Of a stretch of 64,000 nucleotides of DNA, positions 26,982-36,086 are shown in pieces. The translations under genes were made by a program, and so were the position numbers. The stretch is taken from positions 1 through 64,000 of the forward strand of contig NZ_MKIQ01000029.1 of the NCBI RefSeq assembly GCF_001832885.1, given 5' to 3'. Source of the DNA: Floricoccus penangensis. Lineage in GTDB: Bacteria > Bacillota > Bacilli > Lactobacillales > Streptococcaceae. Under the pieces are notes generated by a model. That model had not been told where the DNA came from. It saw only the letters and a list, made by a program, of their open reading frames with translations, and did no database searches. Positions within the stretch are counted from its first letter, which is position 1; the number at the start of each line of letters is the position of its first letter.

Positions 26982-27320
26982 ATGAAATCAATCGGAAGTA
27001 TTGTTTACTTAGCAGACGGAAATCAAAAAATCATGATTATAAATGTTGGACCAGTTGTAGAAAAAGATGGTAAAGAATACTATTTTGATTATACAGGTTG
27101 TATATATCCAGAAGGAGTTAATCCAGAGCAAGTATATTATTTTAATAATGAAGACATTGATGAGGTTATTTTTGATGGCTACCTAGATGACGACGGGAAA
27201 CGCCTTATTGAATTATTTACAAATTGGAAAAATAATAAAAACAAAAAAATTGAAAAAGGAAATGTTGAAGAATTTAACAATTCTATTCCTCGAAAAAAAG
27301 GATGGGGATTTGAGTGGTAA
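26982..27320 (+). CDS. DUF4176 family protein (type VII secretion-associated)
   Basis: 112 residues: GSIVYLADGNQKIMIINVGP at the start, YYFDYTGCIYPEGV, then YYFNNEDIDEVIFDGYLDD. These are the hallmark segments of DUF4176, small soluble proteins commonly encoded with WXG100/LXG substrates in Firmicute type VII loci. GGAG RBS overlaps the end of the preceding gene. No LXG, WXG100 or EssC gene is found in the window, so it is an orphan here. Confidence 0.8.
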   Translation: MKSIGSIVYLADGNQKIMIINVGPVVEKDGKEYYFDYTGCIYPEGVNPEQVYYFNNEDIDEVIFDGYLDDDGKRLIELFTNWKNNKNKKIEKGNVEEFNNSIPRKKGWGFEW

Positions 27321-27359
27321 TACCATTCAAAAAATTCATTTTTCATGTTAACACTAAAT

Positions 27360-27482
27360 ATGAATCTTATTAATAGAAAAGTTATGATTGAAATTAAATT
27401 CGAAATTTTAACGAAGAAAATATTGATGAAGAGGGATATGAACAGTCGTGAAATAAATGATGTGTATAAAATTAATCTTTAA
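27360..27482 (+). pseudogene. Possible degenerate second DUF4176 copy
   Basis: One frame reads NRKVMIEIK (like NQKIMIINVG of the upstream gene); another reads NFNEENIDEEGYEQ (like YFNNEDIDEVIFDGY). Together they look like an internally deleted, frameshifted DUF4176 gene. Short matches only, so tentative. Confidence 0.35.
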
Positions 27483-27557
27483 AGCTATATAAGTCAAATA
27501 GGAAGATATTACAAGAAAAAAGCGCAAATAAGTTCAATTAAAGAAAGTGAGAAACAT

Positions 27558-27959
27558 ATGAAAATTATAAAAAAAAGCACCCAATGTTTATTATTGATTA
27601 TTTTTGTTATCATCCTAACAGGATGTAAAGGATCAAAAGATATCCAAGGAAATTGGAAAGCACAAAATAATGATGGAAAGAATGTTACGATTCAAATAAG
27701 CGATACAGATATAACTGTTGATGGTAATAAGCTTGAGTATAAACAAAATGCAGTTGGAAATAAGAATGGATTAAAATATAAAGGAATAATGGTTGATGAT
27801 ATCCAATATGTAATTGTCTTTCCAGAGAAAGATAAAAATATCGCTTATATGATGAAACCTGAATCGAGTGATAATTATTTATATGGCACATTAATATTTG
27901 CCATGAACAAGAACGATTATCCAAGCTATAAGGATTATGCAGATAGATATATTAAATAA
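27558..27959 (+). CDS. Small lipoprotein of unknown function
   Basis: 133 residues with lipobox ILTGC (Cys about 23) and a compact beta-rich domain (GNWKAQNNDGKNVTIQI...) of the kind found in lipocalin-like 'NWK' small lipoproteins. Last gene of the accessory stretch before the catalase pseudogene. GAAAGTGAG RBS upstream. Confidence 0.7.
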   Translation: MKIIKKSTQCLLLIIFVIILTGCKGSKDIQGNWKAQNNDGKNVTIQISDTDITVDGNKLEYKQNAVGNKNGLKYKGIMVDDIQYVIVFPEKDKNIAYMMKPESSDNYLYGTLIFAMNKNDYPSYKDYADRYIK

Positions 27960-28071
27960 AAAATGAAATTTACATGTGTTTAGCAGCATTATTTATAGTT
28001 GTATCATTTTTATCTGAGTATCTTAACGGTTTTTGGAAAATAATTTTAAAGATAAATCTTTATAGACCAAA

Positions 28072-28103
28072 TAAAAAGACAGAAAGATATCTGTCTTTTT
28101 ATT
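28072..28103. terminator. Bidirectional terminator
   Basis: ATAAAAAGACAGA-N6-TCTGTCTTTTTAT between the convergent lipoprotein and katA remnant. Confidence 0.85.
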
Positions 28104-28113
28104 TGTCCAACTA

Positions 28114-29513
28114 TTAAATCTTATCAAAATCAATTTCTAGTCCTATAGAATTTGCTACTCGTTGTCCGTAATCTGGGTCAACTTTATAGAAATTTATTAC
28201 TTGTCTACGTTTTATTTCATCTTCTTCAACATTCCCAAGACTGTCAGCAATGTTTTGAATCAATCTTTCTCTTTCATCATCTGAAATCAAATTATACAAA
28301 GCTCTTGGTTGAGAGTAGAAGTCATTGTCATAAGTTACGTAATGGCCAATTTCTCCTTCAACTTCGTATCCTCTTTCCTTTGCTGCGGGATTTTCTTTTT
28401 GACCATCAAAACTATTTGGTTCATAGTTTATCTGACTTTGATGTTCATTAACTCCCATCACACCATCTACTTGGTAGTTATGAACTGGTGTTTTAGGTGC
28501 ATTGACTGGAATATGAGCTGAGTTTGCTCCTACACGGTATCTATGTGCATCAGCATATGAGAATAATCGTCCTTGTAGCATTTTATCGGGTGAAGCCTCA
28601 ATTCCTGGCACTAGATTTGCTGGAGAAAAAGTTGCTTCCTCAACGTCAGCAAAATAATTTCTCGGATTTTGATTCAAAGTGAACTTACCAACCTCAATAA
28701 GAGGATAATCTTTATGCGAAACTGTACGGGTTACATCAAAGATATTTTGTTTGTAGTTCCAACCTTCCTCAAAAGGAATTATTTGAACATACATTGTCCA
28801 TTCAGGATAATTACCAGATTCGATTGAATTAAACAAATCTTGTGTCGCTGAATCAGGATTTTCACCATCTAATTTTTGAGCAAGGTCTGACATCAAGCTT
28901 TTAACGCCATCTTTAGGTTTAAAGTGATACTTTTCCATGAACGTTTGCCCTCAGCGTTAACCCACATGAAGGTATGTGTCCCAAAACCGTTCATATTGCG
29001 GTATGTTGCAGGTATTCCACGGTCTCCAAAAAGCATAGTAATCATATGAAGAGATTCGGGTGATAGTGACCAAAAATCCCATTTTGCTCTGTCTGAATGA
29101 AGATGTGTTTGAGGATTTCGTTTTTGTGTGTGAATGAAGTCTGGAAATTTTTTAGCATCTCTGATAAAGAATACTGGGAAGCTTAAACCAACAATATCGT
29201 AATTACCTTCATTAGTATAAAATTTCAAGGCAAATCCTCGTGGATCACGAGCTGTATCTTATGAACCTGATTCCCCAGCAACAGTTGAGAAGCGAGCAAA
29301 GATCTCAGTTTCTTTACCTTAGGCACCTGCACCTTTAGCATGTACAACCCTCTCAGGAATCCTTTCACGAGAAAAATGAGCTAGTTTTTCCAACAGATGG
29401 TAGTCTTGCAGTAATACTGGACCATTTTCACCTGCTGTTAATGAATGCTGATTATCACCAATTGGAGTCCCCTCAGCACTTATTAGAAAGTTATTTTCAT
29501 CATATGTAGCCAT
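28114..29513 (-). pseudogene. katA: Catalase pseudogene
   Basis: The translated pieces cover a monofunctional haem catalase from MATYDENNF to the C-terminus, including active-site VVHAKGAGA and the haem-ligand region RLFSYADAHRYRVG. Lesions: TAA at about 29318-29320 where a deletion of some two dozen codons joins GAGA to GKETEIFARF; TAA at about 29259-29261 replacing Ala in GESGS-A-DT; and a one-base deletion near 28937 that splits [10 protein letters not shown] from EKYHF. Several independent lesions rule out sequencing error and fit a catalase-negative organism. The promoter and RBS (GGAG) are still recognisable, so the loss may be recent. Confidence 0.93.
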
Positions 29514-29544
29514 GTTTTTCTCCATTTCTTTATTTATGACTTTA

Positions 29545-29573
29545 ATAGTAGTGCTAATATAACTAATAGTCAA
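29545..29573 (-). promoter_or_regulatory. Relict katA promoter
   Basis: On the minus strand TTGACT, 17-base spacer, TACTAT. The spacer contains TTAGTTATATTAG, a weak PerR-box-like palindrome. Confidence 0.5.
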
Positions 29574-29928
29574 TAAAAAGTACTTAAAATATAAAAGTAC
29601 AATATTTGTAGTGAAAATGGATAAAATAGGATAAATGAGAGTTGATTAAGATAAAGAAAAATGAATAAGATAAAGTTAGTTAAATTTATGTAAAATTGGG
29701 CAAGAAAGATTAAGACGTATTTTGAATTAAGTTAATCAACGTAATCAGAAAAAGATTTGAATGGTTTATTATTGTTAAAGGTTTAATAGAAAGGATGGGA
29801 AGTTGCAGATGAAATTCGATGTCCAGTGGCTGTAAGAAAAAAAACTTTCTATAATTATTAGAAAGTGTAAAAAGTCTTTAATTAGTTAAATGAGGGTATT
29901 TAAAAGGATTATCATTTTCTCCTATAAC

Positions 29929-29960
29929 ATCTTTCCGAAAAACTATAATTTTCTTGAAAA
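29929..29960. other. dif: difSL-type chromosome dimer resolution site
   Basis: The 32 bases start ATCTTTCCGAAAA and continue with CTATAATTTTCTTGAAAA, matching the difSL site of streptococci and lactococci as I remember it: arms with CCGAAAA and TTTTC around an AT-rich centre. It lies about 60 bases upstream of xerS, the usual arrangement. Gene orientation flips here, as expected at the terminus. Confidence 0.85.
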
Positions 29961-30022
29961 AAGTCTAGGTGTGTGATAGACTACTATCATAGATAAGTCT
30001 CTAATTGCAAAGGAAAAAATAC

Positions 30023-31093
30023 ATGAAACGTGAACGTCTTATAAAAAATATTGAACAATTAAAAAAGGAAATGCCTCCTTTCGTCCTAGAATATTATCAA
30101 TCAAAACTTACTGTGCCTTATTCTTTAACGACTTTATATGAATATCTTAAAGAATATAATCGATTTTTTAACTGGTTAATTGATGCTGGAATTTCAAATG
30201 CTAATAAACTTTCGGAAATTTCGCTTAATGACTTGGAACATTTGGCAAAAAAAGATTTGGAAGCCTATATTAACTATTTACGTGAACGTCCTCGACTAAA
30301 TACATATTCTAAGCAAAATGGTGTTTCTCAGACGACCATTAACCGTACGCTATCAGCTTTATCTTCTTTATATAAATATCTTACTGAAGAAGTTGAGAAT
30401 GCTGATGGTGAGCCCTACTTCTACCGGAATGTTATGAAGAAAGTAGCTACTAAGAAGAAAAGAGAAACACTCGCTGCACGTGCTGAAAATATCAAAAGTA
30501 AGTTATTTTTGGGCGATGAAAGTCAAGATTTCATTGATTTTATCAATAATGATTACGAAGCATTGTTAAGTCCAAGGGCACTTGCGTCTTTCAAGAAAAA
30601 TATGGAACGAGATATTGCAATAATCGCCCTTATACTAGCAAGTGGTATCCGTTTATCTGAAGTTGTAAATATAGACTTACGTGACTTGAATCTAAAAACG
30701 ATGATTGTTGAAGTCACTCGAAAAGGTGGTAAACGTGATTCAGTAAATATTGCAAGCTTCGCACGACCTTACATTGAGGAATATCTAACTATAAGGGATA
30801 AGAGATATAAGGCTGAGAAAAAGGATATTGCCTTCTTCCTTACTCTTTATAAAGGTGTAGCAAATCGTATGGATGCTTCTTCTATTGAAAAAATGGTTGC
30901 TAAATATTCTGAAGCATTTAAAGTACGCGTTACTCCCCATAAACTAAGACATACACTTGCAACAAGATTGTATGCTGAAACAAACTCACAGGTATTAGTA
31001 AGTCACCAACTAGGACATTCAAGTACCCAAGTTACTGACTTATATACTCATATAGTCGATGAAGAACAAAAGAATGCATTAGATAAATTATAG
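30023..31093 (+). CDS. xerS: Tyrosine recombinase XerS
   Basis: 356 residues from ATG 30023 (AAAGG RBS), exactly the XerS length. The start [19 protein letters not shown] and the segments [29 protein letters not shown] and [17 protein letters not shown] are diagnostic of XerS rather than XerC/XerD. Catalytic residues visible: Arg in SGIRLSE, HKLRHT (His-x-x-Arg), GHSSTQ (His), and Tyr in VTDLYTHI. XerS alone resolves chromosome dimers at difSL together with FtsK. In Bacillus the corresponding place beside trmFO holds xerC (codV); here it is xerS in the opposite orientation. Confidence 0.96.
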   Translation: MKRERLIKNIEQLKKEMPPFVLEYYQSKLTVPYSLTTLYEYLKEYNRFFNWLIDAGISNANKLSEISLNDLEHLAKKDLEAYINYLRERPRLNTYSKQNGVSQTTINRTLSALSSLYKYLTEEVENADGEPYFYRNVMKKVATKKKRETLAARAENIKSKLFLGDESQDFIDFINNDYEALLSPRALASFKKNMERDIAIIALILASGIRLSEVVNIDLRDLNLKTMIVEVTRKGGKRDSVNIASFARPYIEEYLTIRDKRYKAEKKDIAFFLTLYKGVANRMDASSIEKMVAKYSEAFKVRVTPHKLRHTLATRLYAETNSQVLVSHQLGHSSTQVTDLYTHIVDEEQKNALDKL

Positions 31094-31117
31094 TTTACAT
31101 AAATATATTTATGTAAA
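31094..31117. repeat. 24-base palindrome, copy 1
   Basis: TTTACATAA-ATATAT-TTATGTAAA, perfect palindrome starting one base after the xerS stop codon. Same arms as copies at 32515-32538 and 38765-38788. Confidence 0.75.
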
Positions 31118-31131
31118 TAGGATATATATAG

Positions 31132-31164
31132 AAATAGAACCTCAATTCGAGGTTCTATTTTTTT
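31132..31164. terminator. Bidirectional terminator between xerS and trmFO
   Basis: AAATAGAACCTC-AATTC-GAGGTTCTATTT with T-run. Confidence 0.92.
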
Positions 31165-31167
31165 ATT

Positions 31168-32496
31168 TTAAATATTTGTATATTCTTTTAAGTCTTCTAA
31201 TGCTCTATTTGCAACATTTGTATAACGTTCTTTTTTATCACGAATTCTTTCAGGCCATTCTTCTATAATACCAAAGTTAACATTCATTGGTTGGAAGTTT
31301 TTAGAGTTAGCATGGGTAATGTAGTAAGGAAGTGCTCCTAGGGCAGTAGTCCTTGGGAATACTACTTCTTCTTCTGAATTGAATAGTTTTACTGCATTAA
31401 TACCAGCTACTAGTCCACTTGCTGCTGACTCGACATAACCTTCAACTCCAGTCATTTGTCCAGCAAAGAATATATTATCCTTTTTCTTTGAACGGTATGT
31501 TTGAGTAAGAAGATTTGGAGAGTCCATGTATGAGTTTCTGTGCATTACACCATATCTAACAAATTCAGCATTTTCAAGTCCTGGAATCATTTGGAATACG
31601 CGTTTTTGCTCGCCCCACTTAAGATGAGTTTGGAAACCAACAATATTGTATAAGCTTGCTGCAGCATCATCCTGTCTAAGTTGAACGACTGCATATGGTG
31701 TTTTAAATTCACCATCACGTGGACCAATATAATCATCAGGATATTCTAGACCAACAGGTTTCATAGGACCATAAAGCATTGTTTTATAACCACGTGCTGC
31801 CATAACTTCGATCGGCATACATGCTTCAAAATATTTTTCTTTTTCAAATTCACTAAGCTTAGCAACTTCAGCATCTATTAAAGCTTGCTGGAAATTAGTA
31901 AATTCTTCCTTTGTCATTGGACAATTAAGGTATGCTGCCTCACCTTTATCGTAACGACTTTTAAGATAAACTTTATCCATATCAACTGTGGATATGTCTA
32001 CAATAGGTGCAGCAGCATCGTAAAAATAGAATCCATCGCCATCATTAAGTTCATGAATTTTGTCAGCTAATGTATCACTAGTTAAGGGACCAGTTGCGAT
32101 AATAGTTATTACATCATCAGGTATTTCAGTAATTTCTTCTCTTATAACTTCTATAAGTGGATTATTATAAATTTTATCAGTTACTAATTGAGAAAAGCCT
32201 TCACGATCAACTGCGAGAGCTCCACCAGCTGGTACACGAGTTTCTTCAGCTGAATTAATAATAATACTATCCATTTGACGCATTTCTTCTTTAAGTAAAC
32301 CAACAGCATTTGTAATAGCATCACCTCGTAGTGAGTTGGAACATACTAATTCGGCAAAATTATCCGTTTTATGTTGAGGTGTTGGTTTTACACCACGCAT
32401 TTCATATAATTTTACAGGTATTCCTCTTTTTGCGATTTGATAGGCTGCCTCTGATCCGGCAAGTCCCGCACCGATAACATTAATATAATCTTTCAT
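31168..32496 (-). CDS. trmFO: Methylenetetrahydrofolate-tRNA-(uracil-5-)-methyltransferase TrmFO
   Basis: 442 residues; FAD-binding start [20 protein letters not shown] and the TrmFO signature [18 protein letters not shown] with catalytic Cys. C-terminal part carries [19 protein letters not shown]. It methylates U54 of tRNA using methylenetetrahydrofolate and FADH2. Downstream of topA in the conserved order dprA-topA-trmFO. No good RBS lies before the ATG, and a TTTACATAA-type palindrome lies 18 bases upstream of it. Confidence 0.96.
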   Translation of the reverse strand: MKDYINVIGAGLAGSEAAYQIAKRGIPVKLYEMRGVKPTPQHKTDNFAELVCSNSLRGDAITNAVGLLKEEMRQMDSIIINSAEETRVPAGGALAVDREGFSQLVTDKIYNNPLIEVIREEITEIPDDVITIIATGPLTSDTLADKIHELNDGDGFYFYDAAAPIVDISTVDMDKVYLKSRYDKGEAAYLNCPMTKEEFTNFQQALIDAEVAKLSEFEKEKYFEACMPIEVMAARGYKTMLYGPMKPVGLEYPDDYIGPRDGEFKTPYAVVQLRQDDAAASLYNIVGFQTHLKWGEQKRVFQMIPGLENAEFVRYGVMHRNSYMDSPNLLTQTYRSKKKDNIFFAGQMTGVEGYVESAASGLVAGINAVKLFNSEEEVVFPRTTALGALPYYITHANSKNFQPMNVNFGIIEEWPERIRDKKERYTNVANRALEDLKEYTNI

Positions 32497-32514
32497 TTGT
32501 TATTTATATAAATA

Positions 32515-32538
32515 TTTACATAATTTAATATATGTAAA
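32515..32538. repeat. 24-base palindrome, copy 2
   Basis: TTTACATAA-TTTAAT-ATATGTAAA (one arm mismatch), between topA and trmFO, just upstream of the trmFO start. Confidence 0.7.
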
Positions 32539-32575
32539 TATAAATTTAATTCCTTTTCTATATATTTTTTCATAG

Positions 32576-32601
32576 AAAAAACATGAATAATCATGTTTTT
32601 A
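32576..32601 (-). terminator. Terminator after topA
   Basis: Minus strand AAAAACATGA-n4-TCATGTTTTTT. Confidence 0.8.
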
Positions 32602-32609
32602 ACTAAAGT

Positions 32610-34724
32610 CTATTTTACCACATTTTCTTGGTAATCGCCTTCACTACAAACTACTTGTTTGCCTCCACCACGAACTTTTTTCTCTACTAGATATTTACCA
32701 CATTTAGGACAGTCACGTCCTACTGGTTTATCCCAACTAGTGAATTCACATTCTGGATAACGATCACACCCATAGAAAATACGATTTTTCTTCGTTTTTC
32801 TCTCAATTACATGTCCTTCTTTACATATAGGACACGTAACTCCGATTTCTTTTACAATTGCTTTGGTATTATGACAATCTGGGAAATTACTACATGCATA
32901 AAATTTACCAAATTTACCAAGTTTAATAACCATTGGATGACCACAGACATCACAGTCAAAACCAGCAGGTTCATCTTTAATTTGGATTTTTTCCATTTTT
33001 TCTTCAGCATTATCAAGCTCTAGAGAGAATGGTTTATAAAATTGATCAACCACATGAACCCATTCACGTCTTCCAGCTTCCACTTGGTCTAATTGATTTT
33101 CCATTTCAGCTGTGAATTTCGTATTCACAATGTTAGGGAAAAATTCAACAATTAAAGTATTAACTATTTCACCTAATTCAGTTGGTTCAAAACGTTTGGC
33201 ATTTAATTTTACGTAGTAACGTCTCTGAATTGTTTCGAGTGTTGGTGCGTAGGTTGATGGACGCCCAATTCCATTTTCTTCCAATGTTTTAATAAGTGTT
33301 GCTTCACTATATCTTGCAGGTGGTTGTGTAAAATGTTGTTCAGGTTTCAATGTATCTTTAACAACAGTATCGCCTTCAGTCATATCAGGTAACATCTTGT
33401 TTTTATCTGAATCGTTATATACTGCCATATAGCCATTGAATTTAACTTGGCTACCATTGGCGGTGAACATTACACCATTCTGCGAAATATTAACTTTAAC
33501 AGTATCAAATATTGCTGCTGACATTTGGCTAGCAACAAATCTATTCCAAATCAAAGTATAAAGCTTCAGTTGATCTTTATTAAGATATTTAGCAATTGAT
33601 TCAGGTGTATTGAATACACTTGATGGACGTATTGCTTCATGGGCATCCTGAGCACCAGATGCATTTTTTACCTTGCTTCCATGCTTGCTATACTCTTTAC
33701 CAAAAGTATCAGTGATATATTTATCAGCAGCAGCCTGAGCGACCGGACTTATACGAGTTGAGTCAGTACGCATATAGGTAATTAAACCTTGTTGACCTTG
33801 TGTACCTAATGTAATACCTTCATAAAGTTGTTGAGCAACCATCATTGTCTTACGTGTACGGAAATTGATTTTATTAGCTGCATCTTGTTGCAGACTACTA
33901 GTTGTATATGGGAGAGGAGCATTTCTTCTACGCTCTTTTTTCTCTACTTTATCAACATTGAAGTCTTTATCTTTTATGCGTGCCATAACTTCCATAACAT
34001 CTTCATTGTTGTCTAACTTTTTCTTTTTACCATCTATACCATAGAAAGCAGCTTGGAATTTTTTGGCACCTTTTTTGAAGTTACCATCAATCGTCCAATA
34101 TTCTTCAGGTACAAAGGCATTAATTTCATTTTCGCGATCAATAATCAATTTTAATGCTATTGATTGCACACGTCCAGCAGATAATCCCTTTTTAACCTTT
34201 TTCCAAAGGATAGGACTGATTGAGTAACCAACAAGTCTATCTAAAATTCTACGAGCTTGCTGTGCATCTACTAAATCGATATTTATTTTTCGTGGTTGAT
34301 TAAAGGCATCTTTGACAGCATCCTTAGTAATCTCATTAAAGACTACTCGATTCTCATCATTAAGATCTAAATCAAGAATATGTGCTAAATGCCAAGCTAT
34401 AGCTTCTCCCTCTCTATCCGGGTCACTTGCGAGATAAACTTTTTTAGCGTTTTTTGCTTCTTTTTTAAGATCTTTAATTAGAGGACCTTTTCCACGAATA
34501 TTAATATATTCAGGAGTATAGTCATTCTCGATATCTACAGACATTGATGATTTTTTTAAATCTCTAATATGTCCGACACTAGCCACTACTTTATAGTTTC
34601 TACCAAGATATTTTTCAATTGTCTTAGCCTTGGCAGGTGATTCCACGATTACAAGATTTTTTTTAACTTTACTTCTTTTTCTAGTTGTTTTCTTTTTTGT
34701 ATTATCAGTTGTTTTTGTAACCAT
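32610..34724 (-). CDS. topA: DNA topoisomerase I
   Basis: 704 residues. A Lys/Arg/Thr-rich start of about 22 residues precedes the Toprim domain ([27 protein letters not shown]). The active-site Tyr is in [14 protein letters not shown]. Three C-terminal zinc ribbons follow ([23 protein letters not shown]); the third has lost its last Cys pair partner (VVCSEGDY). Relaxes negative supercoils. Part of the dprA-topA-trmFO block. Confidence 0.97.
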   Translation of the reverse strand: MVTKTTDNTKKKTTRKRSKVKKNLVIVESPAKAKTIEKYLGRNYKVVASVGHIRDLKKSSMSVDIENDYTPEYINIRGKGPLIKDLKKEAKNAKKVYLASDPDREGEAIAWHLAHILDLDLNDENRVVFNEITKDAVKDAFNQPRKINIDLVDAQQARRILDRLVGYSISPILWKKVKKGLSAGRVQSIALKLIIDRENEINAFVPEEYWTIDGNFKKGAKKFQAAFYGIDGKKKKLDNNEDVMEVMARIKDKDFNVDKVEKKERRRNAPLPYTTSSLQQDAANKINFRTRKTMMVAQQLYEGITLGTQGQQGLITYMRTDSTRISPVAQAAADKYITDTFGKEYSKHGSKVKNASGAQDAHEAIRPSSVFNTPESIAKYLNKDQLKLYTLIWNRFVASQMSAAIFDTVKVNISQNGVMFTANGSQVKFNGYMAVYNDSDKNKMLPDMTEGDTVVKDTLKPEQHFTQPPARYSEATLIKTLEENGIGRPSTYAPTLETIQRRYYVKLNAKRFEPTELGEIVNTLIVEFFPNIVNTKFTAEMENQLDQVEAGRREWVHVVDQFYKPFSLELDNAEEKMEKIQIKDEPAGFDCDVCGHPMVIKLGKFGKFYACSNFPDCHNTKAIVKEIGVTCPICKEGHVIERKTKKNRIFYGCDRYPECEFTSWDKPVGRDCPKCGKYLVEKKVRGGGKQVVCSEGDYQENVVK

Positions 34725-34829
34725 TATGCTTCTTTCTTTAGTAAAAATATATTTTCTAAAAACTCAACTAATAATAATAGCTTTTTTAGTGCTTGTCAAC
34801 AATAATCGTTTTCTTATAGGAAAACTTGA

Positions 34830-35669
34830 TTAAAAATCATACTCAAGTATGATGTCTAAACCACTATTTATAAGCTTTGCACCGTCTTGAATCAAAAAGT
34901 TACAACCGGAAGAATTTCCTTCTATTATATTACCTGGAACTGCAAAAATATCTCTCCCTTCATCTAAAGCTCTTTGACATGTAATCAAACTACCACTCTT
35001 AATCCTAGCCTCTATAACCACAACACCTATAGCAATACCAGCTAGAATTCTATTTCTTTCTGGGAAGTGAAATCGTTTCGGACTTTCTCCAGGCAAATAT
35101 TCAGTTAAAAGGAGATGATTTCTACCTATAAAATTCTGAATTTCTCTATTTTCCTTTGGATAATATCTATCAAGTCCTGTTCCGATAACTGCGATTGTTT
35201 TTCCTTTATTTTTCATGGTAGAAATATGGCTCGCTGTATCTATACCAGTCGCAAGACCAGAGGCGATGACAAATTTATTACCTAATTCAGTAATTAATTT
35301 ATGTACTGTTTTAATACCAATTTTGCTAGCATTCCTACTCCCAACAAATGATAAGGTGGGTTTTTGAAGTAAATCAATATTTCCTGAGTAAAATAAAAGT
35401 ACAGGTGGATTATAAATTTCTTTTAAACGTGTTGGGTATTCAGAATCAAGTATCGAAATAGAAGAAAATTGCCTATAATTTTTCTTTTCCTTCTTTACAT
35501 CTAAAGATTTATATTTCTCAATAAAAATTTCTTTGTTTTTAATTCTTCCTAATTGAGCAATTTGACTTAATGACTGATTTTCATTATTTTCAAGAACCCT
35601 TAAAATAGATAAATTTGTCATGCCAGCTCTTTTTAATTTATATATATCAAAACCATTGGAAATACGCAT
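34830..35669 (-). CDS. dprA: DNA processing protein DprA
   Basis: 279 residues: N-terminal helical region, then the Rossmann-like DprA fold with FVGSRNASKIG, ASGLATGIDTASH, TIAVIGTGLDRYYP and VPGNIIEGNSSGCNFLI. It binds incoming single-stranded DNA and loads RecA during transformation. Presence suggests past or present natural competence. RBS GGGGAA before the ATG. Confidence 0.94.
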   Translation of the reverse strand: MRISNGFDIYKLKRAGMTNLSILRVLENNENQSLSQIAQLGRIKNKEIFIEKYKSLDVKKEKKNYRQFSSISILDSEYPTRLKEIYNPPVLLFYSGNIDLLQKPTLSFVGSRNASKIGIKTVHKLITELGNKFVIASGLATGIDTASHISTMKNKGKTIAVIGTGLDRYYPKENREIQNFIGRNHLLLTEYLPGESPKRFHFPERNRILAGIAIGVVVIEARIKSGSLITCQRALDEGRDIFAVPGNIIEGNSSGCNFLIQDGAKLINSGLDIILEYDF

Positions 35670-35693
35670 ATTTTCCCCTTTTATTTTATATAC

Positions 35694-35722
35694 GAAAAAA
35701 ATCCCTGATTTAATCAGAGATC
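35694..35722. terminator. Terminator after the CBU_0592-like gene
   Basis: ATCTCTGATT / AATCAGGGAT stem on the minus strand followed by seven T. Confidence 0.8.
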
Positions 35723-35740
35723 ATTGCTTCTATTTTTTGA

Positions 35741-35968
35741 TTAAGATTTTTTCAAGCTTCTTATTAGACCTATTATGGATACAACAGCCCAACAGCCTTC
35801 TAATAGTAGAAAGCCCCACTGCGCATCTCTTAAAGCGTCAAAGGCAAGCAGTCCTGAACCGATAGAATTTAATAAAAGATAAATTTGAGAATCAGGTGTA
35901 AGTTTTTTAGCTTGTACTAAAAGGAAACTTACAAGTACTAACATAGAACCAAAAATTTGAATAAACAT
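35741..35968 (-). CDS. CBU_0592-like small membrane protein under guanidine-III riboswitch
   Basis: 75 residues from ATG 35968; three predicted spans (about 2-19, 29-46, 50-70) with an acidic Glu57 inside the third (LLLEGCW) and Asp44 at the end of the second. It resembles the uncharacterised CBU_0592 family. A GTG at 35995 would give 84 residues but lies inside the riboswitch stem, so the ATG behind GAGG (35978-35981) is chosen. The riboswitch implies a role in guanidine export or tolerance, although the protein is shorter than four-span SMR exporters such as Gdx/SugE. Function is inferred from the regulator only. Confidence 0.8.
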   Translation of the reverse strand: MFIQIFGSMLVLVSFLLVQAKKLTPDSQIYLLLNSIGSGLLAFDALRDAQWGFLLLEGCWAVVSIIGLIRSLKKS

Positions 35969-35974
35969 AATAAA

Positions 35975-36037
35975 AAACCTCTTTTCAATTTTCACCGTCG
36001 TGCATAACCTGGTACGGTGTTTCTCGTCAGGAGGTTT
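35975..36037 (-). ncRNA. Guanidine-III (ykkC-III) riboswitch with translational expression platform
   Basis: On the minus strand the aptamer (36031 to 35993) reads CCTGACGAG, AAA, CACCGTACCAGG, a short linker and ACGACGGTG. P1 is CCTG/CAGG and P2 CACCG/CGGTG. The conserved ACGAG, CCGTACC and ACGACGG elements fit the guanidine-III class, while the stem bases differ in a paired way from the Thermobifida aptamer as I recall it. AAACCTC (36037-36031) just upstream is complementary to GAGGTTT (35981-35975), which contains the RBS. Without ligand it could mask the RBS; P1 formation would compete for its last base. Confidence 0.82.
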
Positions 36038-36049
36038 AACCTAATTAGT

Positions 36050-36077
36050 ATTTTAGCACACTAGCCACCTATGGCAA
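36050..36077 (-). promoter_or_regulatory. Promoter of the riboswitch gene
   Basis: Minus strand TTGCCA (36077-36072), 16-base spacer, extended -10 TGCTAAAAT (-10 at 36055-36050). Confidence 0.7.
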
Positions 36078-36086
36078 GCTAAAAGC

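Larger units (their letters stand above)
29514..30022. other. Intergenic region at the replication terminus
   Basis: About 500 bases without a gene. It contains the relict katA promoter, a hairpin without T-run (ACTTTCTA...TAGAAAGT, 29844-29866) and the dif site. A short frame around 29790-29860 reads like decayed coding sequence but is too short to identify. Confidence 0.6.

Noticed and set aside
27974-28117. 47-codon + strand frame with a hydrophobic start between the small lipoprotein and the katA remnant
   Set aside because: No RBS, and it runs through the bidirectional terminator; at most a decayed remnant.
28152-28521. Two + strand frames opposite the catalase remnant
   Set aside because: They lie antisense to sequence that clearly encodes catalase and have no RBS.
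29790-29865. Short protein-like frame (GWEVADEIRCPVAVRKK) upstream of dif
   Set aside because: No start codon or RBS and too short to identify.
35969-35995. GTG start giving the CBU_0592-like protein 84 residues
   Set aside because: The GTG lies inside P2 of the riboswitch aptamer and has no RBS; ATG 35968 has GAGG at proper spacing.
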